A DNA stretch of 64,000 nucleotides from Paracoccus rhizosphaerae (lineage in GTDB: Bacteria; Pseudomonadota; Alphaproteobacteria; Rhodobacterales; Rhodobacteraceae), in assembly GCF_026162645.1 (NCBI RefSeq), contig NZ_JAOTBE010000003.1, positions 62,001-126,000 on the forward strand, read 5' to 3'. Positions 55,905 to 64,000 of the stretch are shown piece by piece. Made by a program: the position numbers and the translations under genes. Under the pieces are notes generated by a model. It was not told the DNA's origin. It saw only the letters and a list, made by a program, of their open reading frames with translations, and made no database searches. Position 1 is the first letter of the stretch. The number at the start of each line of letters is the position of its first letter.

Positions 55905-57269
55905 TCAGGCTTCCAGCATGCGCTTGAGGACGGCGATATCCTCGACCATGCTGCTGTCCTCGACCAGCAGCTCCTCGATCTTGCGGACGCCGTGCATGAT
56001 CGTGGTGTGGTCGCGACCCCCGAAGCGGCGGCCGATCTCCGGAAGGCTGCGGCTCGTCAGCTGCTTGGACAGGTACATGGCGATCTGGCGCGGGCGGGCG
56101 ACGTTGCGGGCGCGCTTGGGGCCGATCATGTCGGCCAGGCGGATGTTGTAATGTTCCGCCACCCGGCGCTGGATGTCGTCGATGTTGATCTTGCGGTCGT
56201 TGGTGCGCAGGATGTCGGCCAGGCATTCCTGCGCGACCTCAAGCGTGATCTCGCGGCGCAGAAGGCTGGCATGGGCGAACAGACGCTGCAGCGCGCCTTC
56301 CAGCACGCGGACGTTGGTGGTGATGCGATGGGCCAGGAATTCCAGCACGCCTGCGCCGATCTCGAGGTCCGGCTGCTGGGCGCGGAACGCTTCGGTCTTG
56401 GACTGCAGGATGCCAAGGCGCAGCTCGTAAGTGGTCGGGTGCACGTCGACGATCAGGCCGCAGGACAGGCGCGACTTGATGCGCTCCTCGAGGCCCTTGA
56501 TCTCGGCCGGGGCGCGGTCGGCTGATATGACGATCTGCTTGCCCTGGTCGACCAGCGCGTTGAAGGTGTGGAAGAATTCTTCCTGGGTGCTGTCCTTGCC
56601 GGCGATGAACTGCACGTCGTCGACCATCAGCATGTTCACGTTCCGGAACATCCCCTTGAAGTCCATGATCGTGCTTTCCCGCAGGGCCTGCACGAAGCGG
56701 TACATGAACTGCTCGGCCGAGAGATAGAGAACCTGCGCCGACGGATGGCGGGCCTGATAGTCATGCGCGATGGCGTGCATCAGGTGGGTTTTGCCCAAGC
56801 CCACGCCGCCATAGAGGAACAGCGGGTTGAAGCCCACCGGCCCGCCTTCGGCCACGCGGCGCGCGGCAGCATGGGCCAGCTCGTTCGGTTTGCCGACGAC
56901 GAAGTTGCTGAACGTATAACGCGGGTCCAGCGGAGCGCCCAGGTCGGCGCGGGGGGCGCGGGTGGTCGGCGCCTCGGGGGCGTGGCTGGCGGGGGCGGCG
57001 GCCTGCGCGGCGGGACGCGGGGCCTGGCTGCCGATGTCGAAGCGCAGACGCTCGACCGTGGCGCCGGCGCGGGTCAGGACCGCCATGATGTCCTTGGCGA
57101 AGTGCCGGTTCACCCAGTCAGAGATGAAGCGCGTCGGGCTGACGAAATGCGCGGCACCGTCATCGATGGCTGCAAGGTGCAGGGGCTTGATCCAGTGGTT
57201 GTAGTTGTTCGGCCCGACGCTCTTTTCCAATTCGGCGCATGCCTGACCCCAGATCCTGTCCATCATCAT
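55905..57269 (-). CDS. dnaA: Chromosomal replication initiator DnaA
   Basis: 454 residues from the first of three tandem Met codons (57269, 57266, 57263); the third is best spaced from CAGG. Domain I is DRIWGQACAELEKSVGPNNYNHWIKPL, then an Ala/Pro-rich domain II to about residue 115. The AAA+ core has GGVGLGKTHLMHAIAHD and MLMVDDVQFIAGKDSTQEEFFHTFNAL, and domain IV has ARPRQIAMYLSKQLTSRSLPEIGRRFGGRDHTTI, the DnaA-box-binding signature. It opens oriC. Here it lies about 52 kb from the candidate origin and has no DnaA box in its upstream region by eye. Confidence 0.98.
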   Translation of the reverse strand: MMMDRIWGQACAELEKSVGPNNYNHWIKPLHLAAIDDGAAHFVSPTRFISDWVNRHFAKDIMAVLTRAGATVERLRFDIGSQAPRPAAQAAAPASHAPEAPTTRAPRADLGAPLDPRYTFSNFVVGKPNELAHAAARRVAEGGPVGFNPLFLYGGVGLGKTHLMHAIAHDYQARHPSAQVLYLSAEQFMYRFVQALRESTIMDFKGMFRNVNMLMVDDVQFIAGKDSTQEEFFHTFNALVDQGKQIVISADRAPAEIKGLEERIKSRLSCGLIVDVHPTTYELRLGILQSKTEAFRAQQPDLEIGAGVLEFLAHRITTNVRVLEGALQRLFAHASLLRREITLEVAQECLADILRTNDRKINIDDIQRRVAEHYNIRLADMIGPKRARNVARPRQIAMYLSKQLTSRSLPEIGRRFGGRDHTTIMHGVRKIEELLVEDSSMVEDIAVLKRMLEA

Positions 57270-57701
57270 CCTGTTTCCCGTGCCTGTCCCCACCCCCGCC
57301 GGTTGATCCGACGGGCCAGGATTCGCGCGGCTTGGCGGCGTGAAGACAGAAACAGCGCCACCCTGCGGCCAAAATGGCCGCATGAGGGGCGTCAGCCCGT
57401 TTCCGATCACAGACACAGATCCAGGCACGCCGATGGCAGTCGGCATTCATGAACCCGAAGGCGAAGATGTTCGCCCGGCCGTTTCCTGAAGGATCGCAAG
57501 ATCCGTTCATGAGGTCCGGCCCGTCCCCCAAGCGACGTGAATCGCAAGGAGCAAACTAGCGCCAGCAGCGCGCGCCCCGCAACCGAACTATGCGCTTGAC
57601 AGCGACTTGCCTAAATCGAATCTGCGATGCCTTTGACTCGATTGTCAAAAATACCAACTCGCTGAATTCGTGCCATTTTCCTGTCTCGCAGGCGCAGAAA
57701 G
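57270..57701 (-). promoter_or_regulatory. dnaA upstream region
   Basis: About 430 bases between dnaA and the rpsT terminator, without a credible gene. The AT-richer part around 57590-57665 contains, on the minus strand, TTGACA at 57648-57643, a possible -35 element; the -10 candidates 17-18 bases on are weak. No TTATCCACA-type box was seen, so autoregulation by DnaA at this promoter is not supported. Confidence 0.4.
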
Positions 57702-57736
57702 AAAAATCGGGCGCGGCTTTGTCAGCCACACCCGAT
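57702..57736 (-). terminator. Intrinsic terminator of rpsT
   Basis: On the minus strand a 12-pair stem (ATCGGGTGTGGC with GCCGCGCCCGAT, two G-T pairs) with a 7-base loop is followed directly by TTTTTC. It lies 55 bases beyond the rpsT stop. An additional stem TCCTGCGG / CCGCAGGA (57755-57779) sits closer to the gene. It separates rpsT from dnaA. Confidence 0.88.
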
Positions 57737-57790
57737 GCGGTGTTTTCAAGCACTTCCTGCGGATGATGCAGCCGCAGGATCGACCGTGTT

Positions 57791-58060
57791 TCAGGCCGCC
57801 GACAGCGCCTTCACGCGGGCCGCCAGGCGCGAGATCTTGCGCGATGCAGTGTTCTTGTGAACGACGCCCTTGGTGACGCCACGCATCAGCTCGGGCTGGG
57901 CGTTCCGCAGGGCTTCTTTCGCGGCGTCGGCATTGCCCGAGGCGATCGCCTCTTCGACCTTGCGCAGGAACGTGCGGATGCGCGAGCGGCGGGCCTTGTT
58001 GACATCGGTGCGACGTTCGATCTGGCGGGCGCGTTTCTTGGACTGGGGCGTGTTGGCCAT
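57791..58060 (-). CDS. rpsT: 30S ribosomal protein S20
   Basis: 89 residues, highly basic. The N-terminal [25 protein letters not shown] and the C-terminal [22 protein letters not shown] are S20 hallmarks. It binds 16S rRNA helices 9 and 44. The rpsT-dnaA adjacency is widespread in alphaproteobacteria. It ends at a strong terminator, and the 157-base upstream gap should hold its promoter. Confidence 0.97.
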   Translation of the reverse strand: MANTPQSKKRARQIERRTDVNKARRSRIRTFLRKVEEAIASGNADAAKEALRNAQPELMRGVTKGVVHKNTASRKISRLAARVKALSAA

Positions 58061-58180
58061 GGGTGTCTTCCTATCGGGTCGGTTGCATGTCTAAATTTCG
58101 AACGTGCAAAAGCCCCATGACGCCGTTCCTATCGGGAACGGACATGATTCTTGCCAAAGCGGGCCCACACGCATGTAAGG

Positions 58181-58204
58181 CTGCGCCTATAATGCAAGGC
58201 GCAG
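58181..58204 (-). terminator. Hairpin after the enoyl-CoA hydratase gene
   Basis: Perfect eight-base stem CTGCGCCT / AGGCGCAG with an 8-base AT-rich loop, 14 bases beyond the stop of the minus-strand hydratase gene. No T-run; a likely 3' end structure. Confidence 0.5.
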
Positions 58205-58217
58205 CGGAAGGAAACCC

Positions 58218-58994
58218 TTATCTGTCGCGGAACTGGGCTTCGCGCTTTTCCAGGAAGGCGGCCATGCCTTCCTTCTGATCCTCGGTCGCGAACAGCGCGT
58301 GGAAGGACCGGCGCTCGAACAGCAGCCCCTCGCGCAGGGTCGTCTCATAGGCGCGGTTGACGGCCTCCTTGACGGTCTTGGTGGCGATCTGGGACTTCTC
58401 GGCGATCTTGCGGGCGGCGGTCAGCGCCTCGGGGATCAGCTTTGCGGTCGGCACGACGCGGCTGACAAGGCCGGAACGTTCGGCTTCGGCCGCGTCCATG
58501 AACCGGCCGGTCAGGTTCATATCCATGGCCTTGGACTTGCCGACGAAGCGGGTCAGGCGCTGTGTGCCGCCGATGCCGGCGACGACGCCCAGGTTGATCT
58601 CGGGCTGGCCGAACTTGGCATTCTCAGCGCAAATGATGAAGTCGCAGACCATCGCCAGTTCGCAGCCGCCGCCCAGGGCATAGCCGCTGACGGCCGCGAT
58701 GATCGGCTTGCGCACCCGACCGATCGCCTCGATCTGGGCGCCGAACAGGTCTTGGCTATAGACTTCGACGAAGGATTTCTGCGACATCTCCTTGATGTCG
58801 GCGCCCGCGGCGAAGGCCTTTTCGCTGCCGGTCAGGACGATGCATCGGATCTTGTCGTTGCGGTCGGCCTCGGTCATGGCGGCAGACAGCTCGTCCAGAA
58901 GCGTGGCGTTCAGCGCGTTCAGCGCCTCGGGACGGTTTAGCCGGATCAGGGCGACCTCGTCCTCGACTTCCACGATGATGGTTTCGTAAGCCAT
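58218..58994 (-). CDS. Enoyl-CoA hydratase
   Basis: 258 residues from [29 protein letters not shown]; upstream in-frame sequence overlaps the mutM end and is unlike the family. Crotonase features: [59 protein letters not shown] with the two catalytic-region Glu residues. This matches short-chain (FadB1x/EchA-like) hydratases of beta-oxidation. It lies 71 bases after mutM on the same strand. Confidence 0.93.
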   Translation of the reverse strand: MAYETIIVEVEDEVALIRLNRPEALNALNATLLDELSAAMTEADRNDKIRCIVLTGSEKAFAAGADIKEMSQKSFVEVYSQDLFGAQIEAIGRVRKPIIAAVSGYALGGGCELAMVCDFIICAENAKFGQPEINLGVVAGIGGTQRLTRFVGKSKAMDMNLTGRFMDAAEAERSGLVSRVVPTAKLIPEALTAARKIAEKSQIATKTVKEAVNRAYETTLREGLLFERRSFHALFATEDQKEGMAAFLEKREAQFRDR

Positions 58995-59065
58995 AGGCTT
59001 GGACCTCGTTGCCAATTTGCATTGGCTGCGACTCCTAGCAGCACGGCGCGCAAAAATCCAAGGGT

Positions 59066-59911
59066 TCAGCGCTGGCAGCCCGGGCACCAGAAGCTGGACC
59101 GCCCCGACTGCACGATCCGGCGCAGCGTTCCGCCGCATCCGTCGCGCAGGCAAGGCTGGCCTTCGCGGTCATAGGCGCGGAAGCTGTGCTGGAAATAGCC
59201 CAACTCTCCGCTGGCCTGCCGGTGGTCGCGCAGCGACGATCCGCCGGCGGCGATCGCGTCTGCCAGGACATCGCGGATGTGGCCCACCAGCGCGGCAATT
59301 CGGGCGGCGCCGATTCGTCCTGCCGCCCGGCGCGGATCGATCCCCGCCCGCCACAGCGCTTCGCTGACATAGATGTTGCCCAGCCCCGCCACGATCCGCT
59401 GGTCCAGCAGCGCCTGCTTGACCGGCACCCGGCGCCCGGCAAAGGCCGCGGCCAGATAAGCGGGCGTGAAGGCTGCATCGAAGGGTTCGGGCCCCAGGTG
59501 GTCCAGCAGCGGGTGGCTGGTTCCTTCGCGGATCAGGTCCACCATGCCGAAGCGGCGGGCGTCGTTGAAGGTGATCGTCGTCCCGGCCTGGGTCGTCAGC
59601 ACCACATGGTCGTGACGCGCGATGATGCCGGGGTCGCGGTGAAAGCCCGCCAGCCCCGCACCCTCGACCAGCATCCGGCCCGACATGCCCAGGTGCCACA
59701 GGACCGTCCCGCCCCGGTCCAGATCCGCCAGCAGGTATTTCGACCGGCGCCGCAGCTGCGTCACGGTCGCGCCCGTCAGCACCTGCACCAGGTCCACCGG
59801 CATCGGCCAGCGCAGGTCCGGTCGGCGGACCTCGACCCGCGCGATGCGCGCGCCCTCCAGATGGGGCAGCAGTCCGCGGCGGACGGTTTCGACTTCGGGC
59901 AGTTCTGGCAC
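59066..59911 (-). CDS. mutM: Formamidopyrimidine-DNA glycosylase
   Basis: 281 residues from a GTG start giving [14 protein letters not shown]; Pro2 is the catalytic nucleophile, so this start is required although upstream frame is open. KYLL (catalytic Lys region), [16 protein letters not shown] and [12 protein letters not shown] follow. The C-terminal zinc finger has cysteines in [11 protein letters not shown] and FWCPGCQR. It removes 8-oxoguanine and Fapy lesions. It is divergent from ubiE across about 100 bases that hold a palindrome. Confidence 0.96.
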   Translation of the reverse strand: MPELPEVETVRRGLLPHLEGARIARVEVRRPDLRWPMPVDLVQVLTGATVTQLRRRSKYLLADLDRGGTVLWHLGMSGRMLVEGAGLAGFHRDPGIIARHDHVVLTTQAGTTITFNDARRFGMVDLIREGTSHPLLDHLGPEPFDAAFTPAYLAAAFAGRRVPVKQALLDQRIVAGLGNIYVSEALWRAGIDPRRAAGRIGAARIAALVGHIRDVLADAIAAGGSSLRDHRQASGELGYFQHSFRAYDREGQPCLRDGCGGTLRRIVQSGRSSFWCPGCQR

Positions 59912-59931
59912 GGGGTTCCCTTTCGTCGCAT

Positions 59932-59946
59932 TGCACCCAGGGTGCA
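59932..59946. promoter_or_regulatory. Palindrome between mutM and ubiE, candidate operator
   Basis: Perfect inverted repeat TGCACCC-A-GGGTGCA of 15 bases, 20 bases upstream of the mutM start and 65 bases before the chosen ubiE start. Its size and position suit a dimeric repressor site controlling one or both divergent genes. The protein is unknown. Confidence 0.4.
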
Positions 59947-60011
59947 TCGCGGTCATTGTGCCCACGGCAGGCCGGACATATCTGGCAATGGAACAGGCAA
60001 ACGGCAAGCGC

Positions 60012-60758
60012 ATGACGGACAGCAGACAGACCCATTTCGGCTTCCAGACCGTGGACGAGGATCAGAAGGCCGGAATGGTGCATCAGGTCTTCTCCAGCGT
60101 CGCATCGCGTTACGACGTCATGAACGACCTGATGAGCGTGGGCATCCACCGCATCTGGAAGACGGCGCTGATGGACTGGCTGGCGCCGCGCAACGGGCAG
60201 CACCTTCTGGACGTGGCGGGCGGCACCGGCGACGTGGCGTTCCGGTTCCTGGACCGCGCGCCGCAGGGCCGCGTCACCGTCTGCGACATGACCGAATCCA
60301 TGCTGGTCGAGGGGCGAAAGCGTGCCGAGGCCGCCGCAAAGGCCGACCGCCTGTCTTGGGTCACCGGCGACGCCATGGCGCTGCCCTTCGCTGACAACAG
60401 CTTCGACCGCTATACGATCAGCTTCGGCATTCGCAACGTGACACGGATCCCCGATGCTTTGTCCGAGGCTTATCGCGTCCTGCGTCCCGGCGGCCGGCTG
60501 ATGGTGCTGGAGTTCAGCCAGATCCCGGTCCCCGCCATGCAATGGGCCTATGATCGCTACAGCTTCAACGTGATCCCGGCGATGGGGCAGGCGGTGACGG
60601 GCGACCGCGACAGCTATCAGTATCTGGTCGAATCGATCCGCCGCTTCCCCGACCAGGAGACGTTCGCCCAGATGATCCGCGACGCAAGCTTCGACCGCGT
60701 GCAGTGGCGCAACCTGTCGATGGGCATAGCCGCGCTGCATTCCGGCTGGAAGCTCTGA
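60012..60758 (+). CDS. ubiE: Ubiquinone/menaquinone biosynthesis C-methyltransferase UbiE
   Basis: 248 residues from [35 protein letters not shown], the usual UbiE opening; an ATG eight codons upstream is possible and neither has a strong Shine-Dalgarno. SAM-binding [27 protein letters not shown] and the later [26 protein letters not shown] are signatures. It C-methylates the demethoxy-quinone ring. ubiB follows after 3 bases. Confidence 0.95.
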   Translation: MTDSRQTHFGFQTVDEDQKAGMVHQVFSSVASRYDVMNDLMSVGIHRIWKTALMDWLAPRNGQHLLDVAGGTGDVAFRFLDRAPQGRVTVCDMTESMLVEGRKRAEAAAKADRLSWVTGDAMALPFADNSFDRYTISFGIRNVTRIPDALSEAYRVLRPGGRLMVLEFSQIPVPAMQWAYDRYSFNVIPAMGQAVTGDRDSYQYLVESIRRFPDQETFAQMIRDASFDRVQWRNLSMGIAALHSGWKL

Positions 60759-60761
60759 CGC

Positions 60762-62297
60762 GTGCGCGGCCCACACAACATCCTGCGGCTGATCCGCACC
60801 GGCGCCACGTTCGAACGGACGGGCGCCATGGCCGCTGTCCTGGATGCGGTCGATGCGCCCGTGCGTCTGCGGCTGGCGGCGCGCGTGCTGGGCTGGCCGT
60901 TCCGCTGGCTGGGCTATCGCGGCGACCCGTCGCTGCCGCCGATCACGCGGGCGATCACCGCGCTGGGGCCGGCCTACATCAAGTTCGGGCAGATCCTCTC
61001 GACCCGCGCCGACGTGGTGGGGCCGGAACTTGCGGGGCAGCTGCGGATGCTGCAGGACCGCCTGCCGCCCTTCCCGACGCATGTCGCGAAAGAGGCCGTG
61101 GCCCTGGAACTGCGCGCCCCGGTCGATCAGCTGTTCTCGGAATTCTCGGAACCCGTCGCGGCGGCATCCATTGCCCAGGTCCATCGCGCTCGCGTGCGGG
61201 AAACGGGGCGCGAGGTTGCCGTCAAGGTCGTGCGCCCCGGCATCGGCCCCGCCTTCAAGCGCGACATCGACGCCTTCCACTTCGGCGCCCGCCTGATCGA
61301 GATCCTGTCGCCCTCGACCCGCCGCCTGCGGCCGCGCGATGTCGTGCGCCATTTCGAACAGACCGTCACCGGCGAGCAGGACCTGCGCCTCGAAGCCGCC
61401 GCCGCGTCTGAATTCGCCGAGAACACGGCCCGCGACACGGGCTTCCAGGTGCCGCTGCCGCACTGGACCCTGTCCAGCCGCCGGGTGCTGACCGCCGACT
61501 GGGCCGAGGGGCTGCCAATGGGCGACCGCGACGCGTTGATCGCGGCGGGCCACGACGTGACCGACCTGGCCCGCCGGGTGATCCAGCTGTTCCTGTCCCA
61601 TGCCCTGCGCGACGGGTTCTTCCATGCCGACATGCATCACGGCAACCTGAAGGTGGCCGCGAACGGCAACATCATCGCCTATGACTTCGGCATCATGGGA
61701 GAGATCGACGACTATACCCGACGGGTCTATGCGCAGATCATCTATGGCTTCATCCAGCGCGATTACCGCATGGTGGCCCGCGTCCATTTCGAGGCGGGCT
61801 ACGTCCCCCGCGACCGCGACGAGGCCGCCTTCGCCCGCGCACTGCGCGCTGTGGGCGAACCGATCTTCGGTGCCGATGCCAGCCGCATCAGCATGGCCAA
61901 CCTGCTGTCCTACCTGTTCGAGGTGACCGAGCGTTTCGGCATGCCCACCCGGACCGAGCTGATCCTGCTGCAGCGCACCATGGTCGTGGTCGAGGGCGTG
62001 GCCCGGTCGCTGGACCCGCAGCTGAACATCTGGGAAGCCGCCAAGCCCGTCGTCTCGGACTATATCAAGGCGGGCGTCGGTCCCAAGGCCGCCCTGACCG
62101 ACCTGACCCATGTGGCGCAGACGGTCGGCCGCTTCGGACCGCTGCTGCCCGCCATCGTCGAACAGATGCTGTGGGAGCGCGCCCACCCCGAGGAGGCGCG
62201 CCTGACCCTGATCCAGCCGCGCCCCGCCCTGCCGCTGTGGCTTGTCACCGTTCTGGCGCTGGCGGCAGGCACGGGAATCGGGCTGGCGCTGGCCTGA
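60762..62297 (+). CDS. ubiB: UbiB atypical kinase/ATPase for ubiquinone synthesis
   Basis: 511 residues from a GTG start (MRGPHNILRLIRTGATFERTGAM in translation). The ABC1/ADCK fold shows GPAYIKFGQILSTRADVVG (KxGQ motif), ASIAQVHRARV, EVAVKVVRPGI with the invariant Lys, FFHADMHHGNL and YDFGIMG. Two C-terminal hydrophobic segments (LPLWLVTVLALAAGTGIGLALA) anchor it in the membrane. It supports lipid-intermediate handling in ubiquinone synthesis. Its stop touches the convergent gene's stop. Confidence 0.95.
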   Translation: MRGPHNILRLIRTGATFERTGAMAAVLDAVDAPVRLRLAARVLGWPFRWLGYRGDPSLPPITRAITALGPAYIKFGQILSTRADVVGPELAGQLRMLQDRLPPFPTHVAKEAVALELRAPVDQLFSEFSEPVAAASIAQVHRARVRETGREVAVKVVRPGIGPAFKRDIDAFHFGARLIEILSPSTRRLRPRDVVRHFEQTVTGEQDLRLEAAAASEFAENTARDTGFQVPLPHWTLSSRRVLTADWAEGLPMGDRDALIAAGHDVTDLARRVIQLFLSHALRDGFFHADMHHGNLKVAANGNIIAYDFGIMGEIDDYTRRVYAQIIYGFIQRDYRMVARVHFEAGYVPRDRDEAAFARALRAVGEPIFGADASRISMANLLSYLFEVTERFGMPTRTELILLQRTMVVVEGVARSLDPQLNIWEAAKPVVSDYIKAGVGPKAALTDLTHVAQTVGRFGPLLPAIVEQMLWERAHPEEARLTLIQPRPALPLWLVTVLALAAGTGIGLALA

Positions 62298-62645
62298 TCA
62301 GAAGCAGAGGATCTCGGCCTCGGCCTCGGCCCGGCGCAGGGTGGCGACGGTTTCCGTCAGCGCGGCCATGCCCCGGAACATGCCCGAACGCTCGCCCGTC
62401 GTCTGGCGCATCCGCAGCACGGTCTCGGCGCTGACGTAATCCTTGTAGGGCAGCACCTCGGCGATGCGGTCGATCGCGCAGGAACAGCGGTCCAGCATGT
62501 CGCGCGTCTGGCCGTTCGCCGCCATGCAGGCGAAGACGTATTCGGCGCGCGCATTGGTCGGATAGTCATTGACGGCCTGCGCATGGACCGGCGCCGCCAG
62601 CAGCGCAAGCACCGCCAGCGAGGCCGCCCGAAGCGGGCGGGTCAT
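62298..62645 (-). CDS. Small exported cysteine-containing protein of unknown function
   Basis: 115 residues with signal peptide MTRPLRAASLAVLALLAAPVHAQ. The mature part has VFACMAANGQTRDMLDRCSCAIDRIAEVLPYKDYVSAETVLRM and ends EAEILCF, so four cysteines could form two disulfides. No family was recognised. It overlaps the upstream exported-protein gene by 4 bases; the pair probably acts together in the periplasm. The nearby hybrid kinase on the same strand may belong to the same unit. Confidence 0.7.
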   Translation of the reverse strand: MTRPLRAASLAVLALLAAPVHAQAVNDYPTNARAEYVFACMAANGQTRDMLDRCSCAIDRIAEVLPYKDYVSAETVLRMRQTTGERSGMFRGMAALTETVATLRRAEAEAEILCF

Positions 62646-63253
62646 TCCAGCACCAGTTCGTTGCGATAGCCGGGCGTGTCCCCGGTGTCGGCGCGCAACT
62701 CTCGGATCGGGTCCGTGGGATCGCCCATCACGAAGGTCAGGGTCAGGGACTGAAAGCCGTTCATGCGCTCGGCGTTCGGGTCCTCCTCGAACGGGTGGAA
62801 GGTGGCGGTGGTGACATCACCGTCGTGCGCGATCTCTCCGCCGCGGAACAGCGCGTCCTTCATCCGGTTGCGGATATAGTGCGGGCTGCCGCCGGTCAGC
62901 GTCGCCATGTCCCGCGCGGTCTGTTCCAGAAAGAAGGTCAGCACCGGATCGCCGCCCGAGATCGGGAACGGCCCGATCTTGCGATCACGGCTTTCGGTCG
63001 TCTGGGTCAGTTCCAGCACCGGCTGCCCGTCGCTGGGGTCGACCCCTTCGGCCAGGATCAGGGCGCCATCGGCGGTGGGGCTGAAGCCCTCGGCGGCGGG
63101 ACCCTCGACCGTCATGCGATAGTCCAGCCGGTCGTCGCCCAGGTCCCAGGGGCCGCGTTCGGCGAAGACGGCGTCGCCGGCCTCGGCCGCCAGGACGGGC
63201 AGCGGCGACAGGGTGGCAAGTCCCAGCCAGCAGGCTGCAATGGCGCGTTTCAT
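62642..63253 (-). CDS. Exported protein of unknown function
   Basis: 203 residues from MKRAIAACWLGLATLSPLPVLAAEAG, a signal peptide, with GGGAGGACC before it on the minus strand. Visible blocks are FAERGPWDLGDDRLDYRMTVEGP, LELTQTTESRDRKIGPFPISGGDPVLTFFLEQTARDMATLTGGSPHYIRNRMKDALF and FQSLTLTFVMGDP. It has no cysteine in the mature part and a mixed beta composition. No known family was recognised. It forms a two-gene unit with the small Cys-containing protein. Confidence 0.7.
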   Translation of the reverse strand: MKRAIAACWLGLATLSPLPVLAAEAGDAVFAERGPWDLGDDRLDYRMTVEGPAAEGFSPTADGALILAEGVDPSDGQPVLELTQTTESRDRKIGPFPISGGDPVLTFFLEQTARDMATLTGGSPHYIRNRMKDALFRGGEIAHDGDVTTATFHPFEEDPNAERMNGFQSLTLTFVMGDPTDPIRELRADTGDTPGYRNELVLE

Positions 63254-63340
63254 CTCAGGTCCTCCCAAATTCTCCGGGGGCATGATGCGTGGTGCCGCCC
63301 CCGGCGCAAGCCCCGCCAGGAGACGCATCCTCCCTTGGTC

Positions 63341-64000
63341 TTAGGCCATCAGGCGGCCCAGCATGTCGGCCAGCTCGGTCGGTCGGACGGGCTTTTCCAG
63401 AAGGTGCACGTCCATCGCGGCGCAGACGCGGGCGATGGCCGGGTCGCGATGCGCGGTGATCATCACCGCCGGCACCGGCCGGTCCGAGGCTGCCCGCAAC
63501 GCCTCGACGGCGGCAAAGCCGGTTTCTCCGTTCTCAAGGTGATAGTCCGCCAGGATCACGTCCGGCGGCTCTTCGCCCATGGTGGCCAGTGCCTCGGCCG
63601 TGTCGCCGGCGATGCGGGGCACCATGCCAAGGCGGTCGCGCAGGATCATCTCGTATCCGCGGCGCATGTCGGAGTCGTTCTCGACCACCAGAGCCACACG
63701 TCCGCGCAACGCCAGCATCGCCACGTCGACCGTCCGAAGCGCCGGATCGGGTCCGCCGTCGATCAGCGGCAGGCCGACGCGGAACGCGGTGCCGCGCATT
63801 GCCTCGGAGTTCAGGCTGAGCGGATGGCCAAGCTTGGCGCAGGCGCGGCGCACGATCGACAGCCCCAGCCCCATGCCGGGCGTGGCAGCATCGCTGGACA
63901 GGCGCTGAAACTCATCGAAGATGCGGTTGCGGTCCACGGCGGGAATGCCCACCCCGGTGTCATAGACGCACAGCCAGCACATCCCGCCCCGGCGCCGCGC
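63341..64000 (-). CDS. Hybrid sensor histidine kinase, C-terminal part (cut by window edge)
   Basis: The frame runs to the window edge, so the sensor, dimerisation and first ATPase blocks are missing. Visible are the G1 box in VYDTGVGIPAVDRNRIFDEFQRL, the G2 box in GMGLGLSIVRRACAKLGH, and a C-terminal receiver with VVENDSDMRRGYEMIL, the phospho-Asp in VILADYHLENGETG and Lys in LLEKPVRP. This ATPase-plus-receiver layout is that of FlhS, NahK and ErcS'-type kinases; a link to methanol regulation is possible but cannot be shown from this piece. Confidence 0.88.
   Translation of the reverse strand, partial: ARRRGGMCWLCVYDTGVGIPAVDRNRIFDEFQRLSSDAATPGMGLGLSIVRRACAKLGHPLSLNSEAMRGTAFRVGLPLIDGGPDPALRTVDVAMLALRGRVALVVENDSDMRRGYEMILRDRLGMVPRIAGDTAEALATMGEEPPDVILADYHLENGETGFAAVEALRAASDRPVPAVMITAHRDPAIARVCAAMDVHLLEKPVRPTELADMLGRLMA

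Noticed and set aside
57270-57701. The dnaA upstream region as the replication origin
   Set aside because: No DnaA box close to TTATCCACA was seen there, whereas the aroE-hemJ interval has a cluster.
59169-62186. A minus-strand open frame of about 1000 codons antisense to ubiE and ubiB
   Set aside because: Its translation is His/Gln/Arg/Gly-rich without family motifs, while the opposite strand encodes clear UbiE and UbiB. GC-rich third positions keep the antisense frame open.

Overview
The window looks like origin-proximal chromosome of a high-GC methylotrophic alphaproteobacterium of the Rhodobacterales, most like Paracoccus. The grounds are the hemJ-rho-mnmE-mnmG-rsmG-parA-parB order, a PhyR general stress regulator, an rph-rdgB-hemW / hrcA-grpE block, and a glutathione-dependent formaldehyde pathway next to a XoxF-type methanol dehydrogenase. 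This is inference from gene content and order; no database was searched. No rRNA, tRNA, CRISPR array, insertion sequence or prophage was recognised.

Layout. 0-3.8 kb: 3' part of phyR, a YihY membrane protein, and a leftward aroE-coaE-dnaQ operon. 3.8-4.26 kb: an AT-richer intergenic region with a cluster of DnaA boxes from which genes diverge, the best oriC candidate. 4.26-11.5 kb: rightward hemJ, rho, mnmE, mnmG, rsmG, parA, parB, with two parS sites embedded in the start regions of mnmG and rsmG. 11.5-16.1 kb: leftward rph-rdgB-hemW-ybaN and rightward hrcA-grpE.

16.1-31.2 kb is a C1-oxidation island. It carries gfa, flhA (S-hydroxymethylglutathione dehydrogenase), a ClpP-like protease, a GNAT acetyltransferase and fghA (S-formylglutathione hydrolase). 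Next come xoxF with the extra aspartate typical of lanthanide-dependent enzymes, its cytochrome c, xoxJ and a CXXCW rhodanese-like protein. A divergent set of periplasmic accessory genes follows, and then a PQQ-associated ABC transport operon with a beta-propeller and two proteins of unknown function. Methanol would be oxidised in the periplasm by XoxF and its cytochrome. Formaldehyde would be trapped on glutathione (Gfa), oxidised (FlhA) and hydrolysed to formate (FghA). A 12-base bipartite motif is shared upstream of gfa and xoxF.

31-44 kb: a glycosyltransferase, an ornithine cyclodeaminase-family protein, a HAD phosphatase, an MFS carrier, lolA, a radical-SAM / DUF4130-UdgX pair, ubiH, an SDR protein, AMP nucleosidase, an HU protein and an EamA transporter. 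44-49.7 kb: a translationally coupled four-gene DNA repair operon (exonuclease, ATP-dependent ligase, Lhr-like helicase, PdeM phosphoesterase). 49.7-58 kb: an outer-membrane barrel and the leftward rpsT, dnaA, dnaN, recF, gyrB set. 58-64 kb: enoyl-CoA hydratase, mutM, ubiE-ubiB, two unknown exported proteins and the C-terminal part of a hybrid histidine kinase cut by the window edge.

Most likely to repay further work: the oriC/parS arrangement, the uncharacterised parts of the XoxF island (notably the acidic exported protein at 28.5 kb and the ABC system), the shared C1 promoter motif, the rSAM-UdgX pair, and the ligase-associated repair operon.
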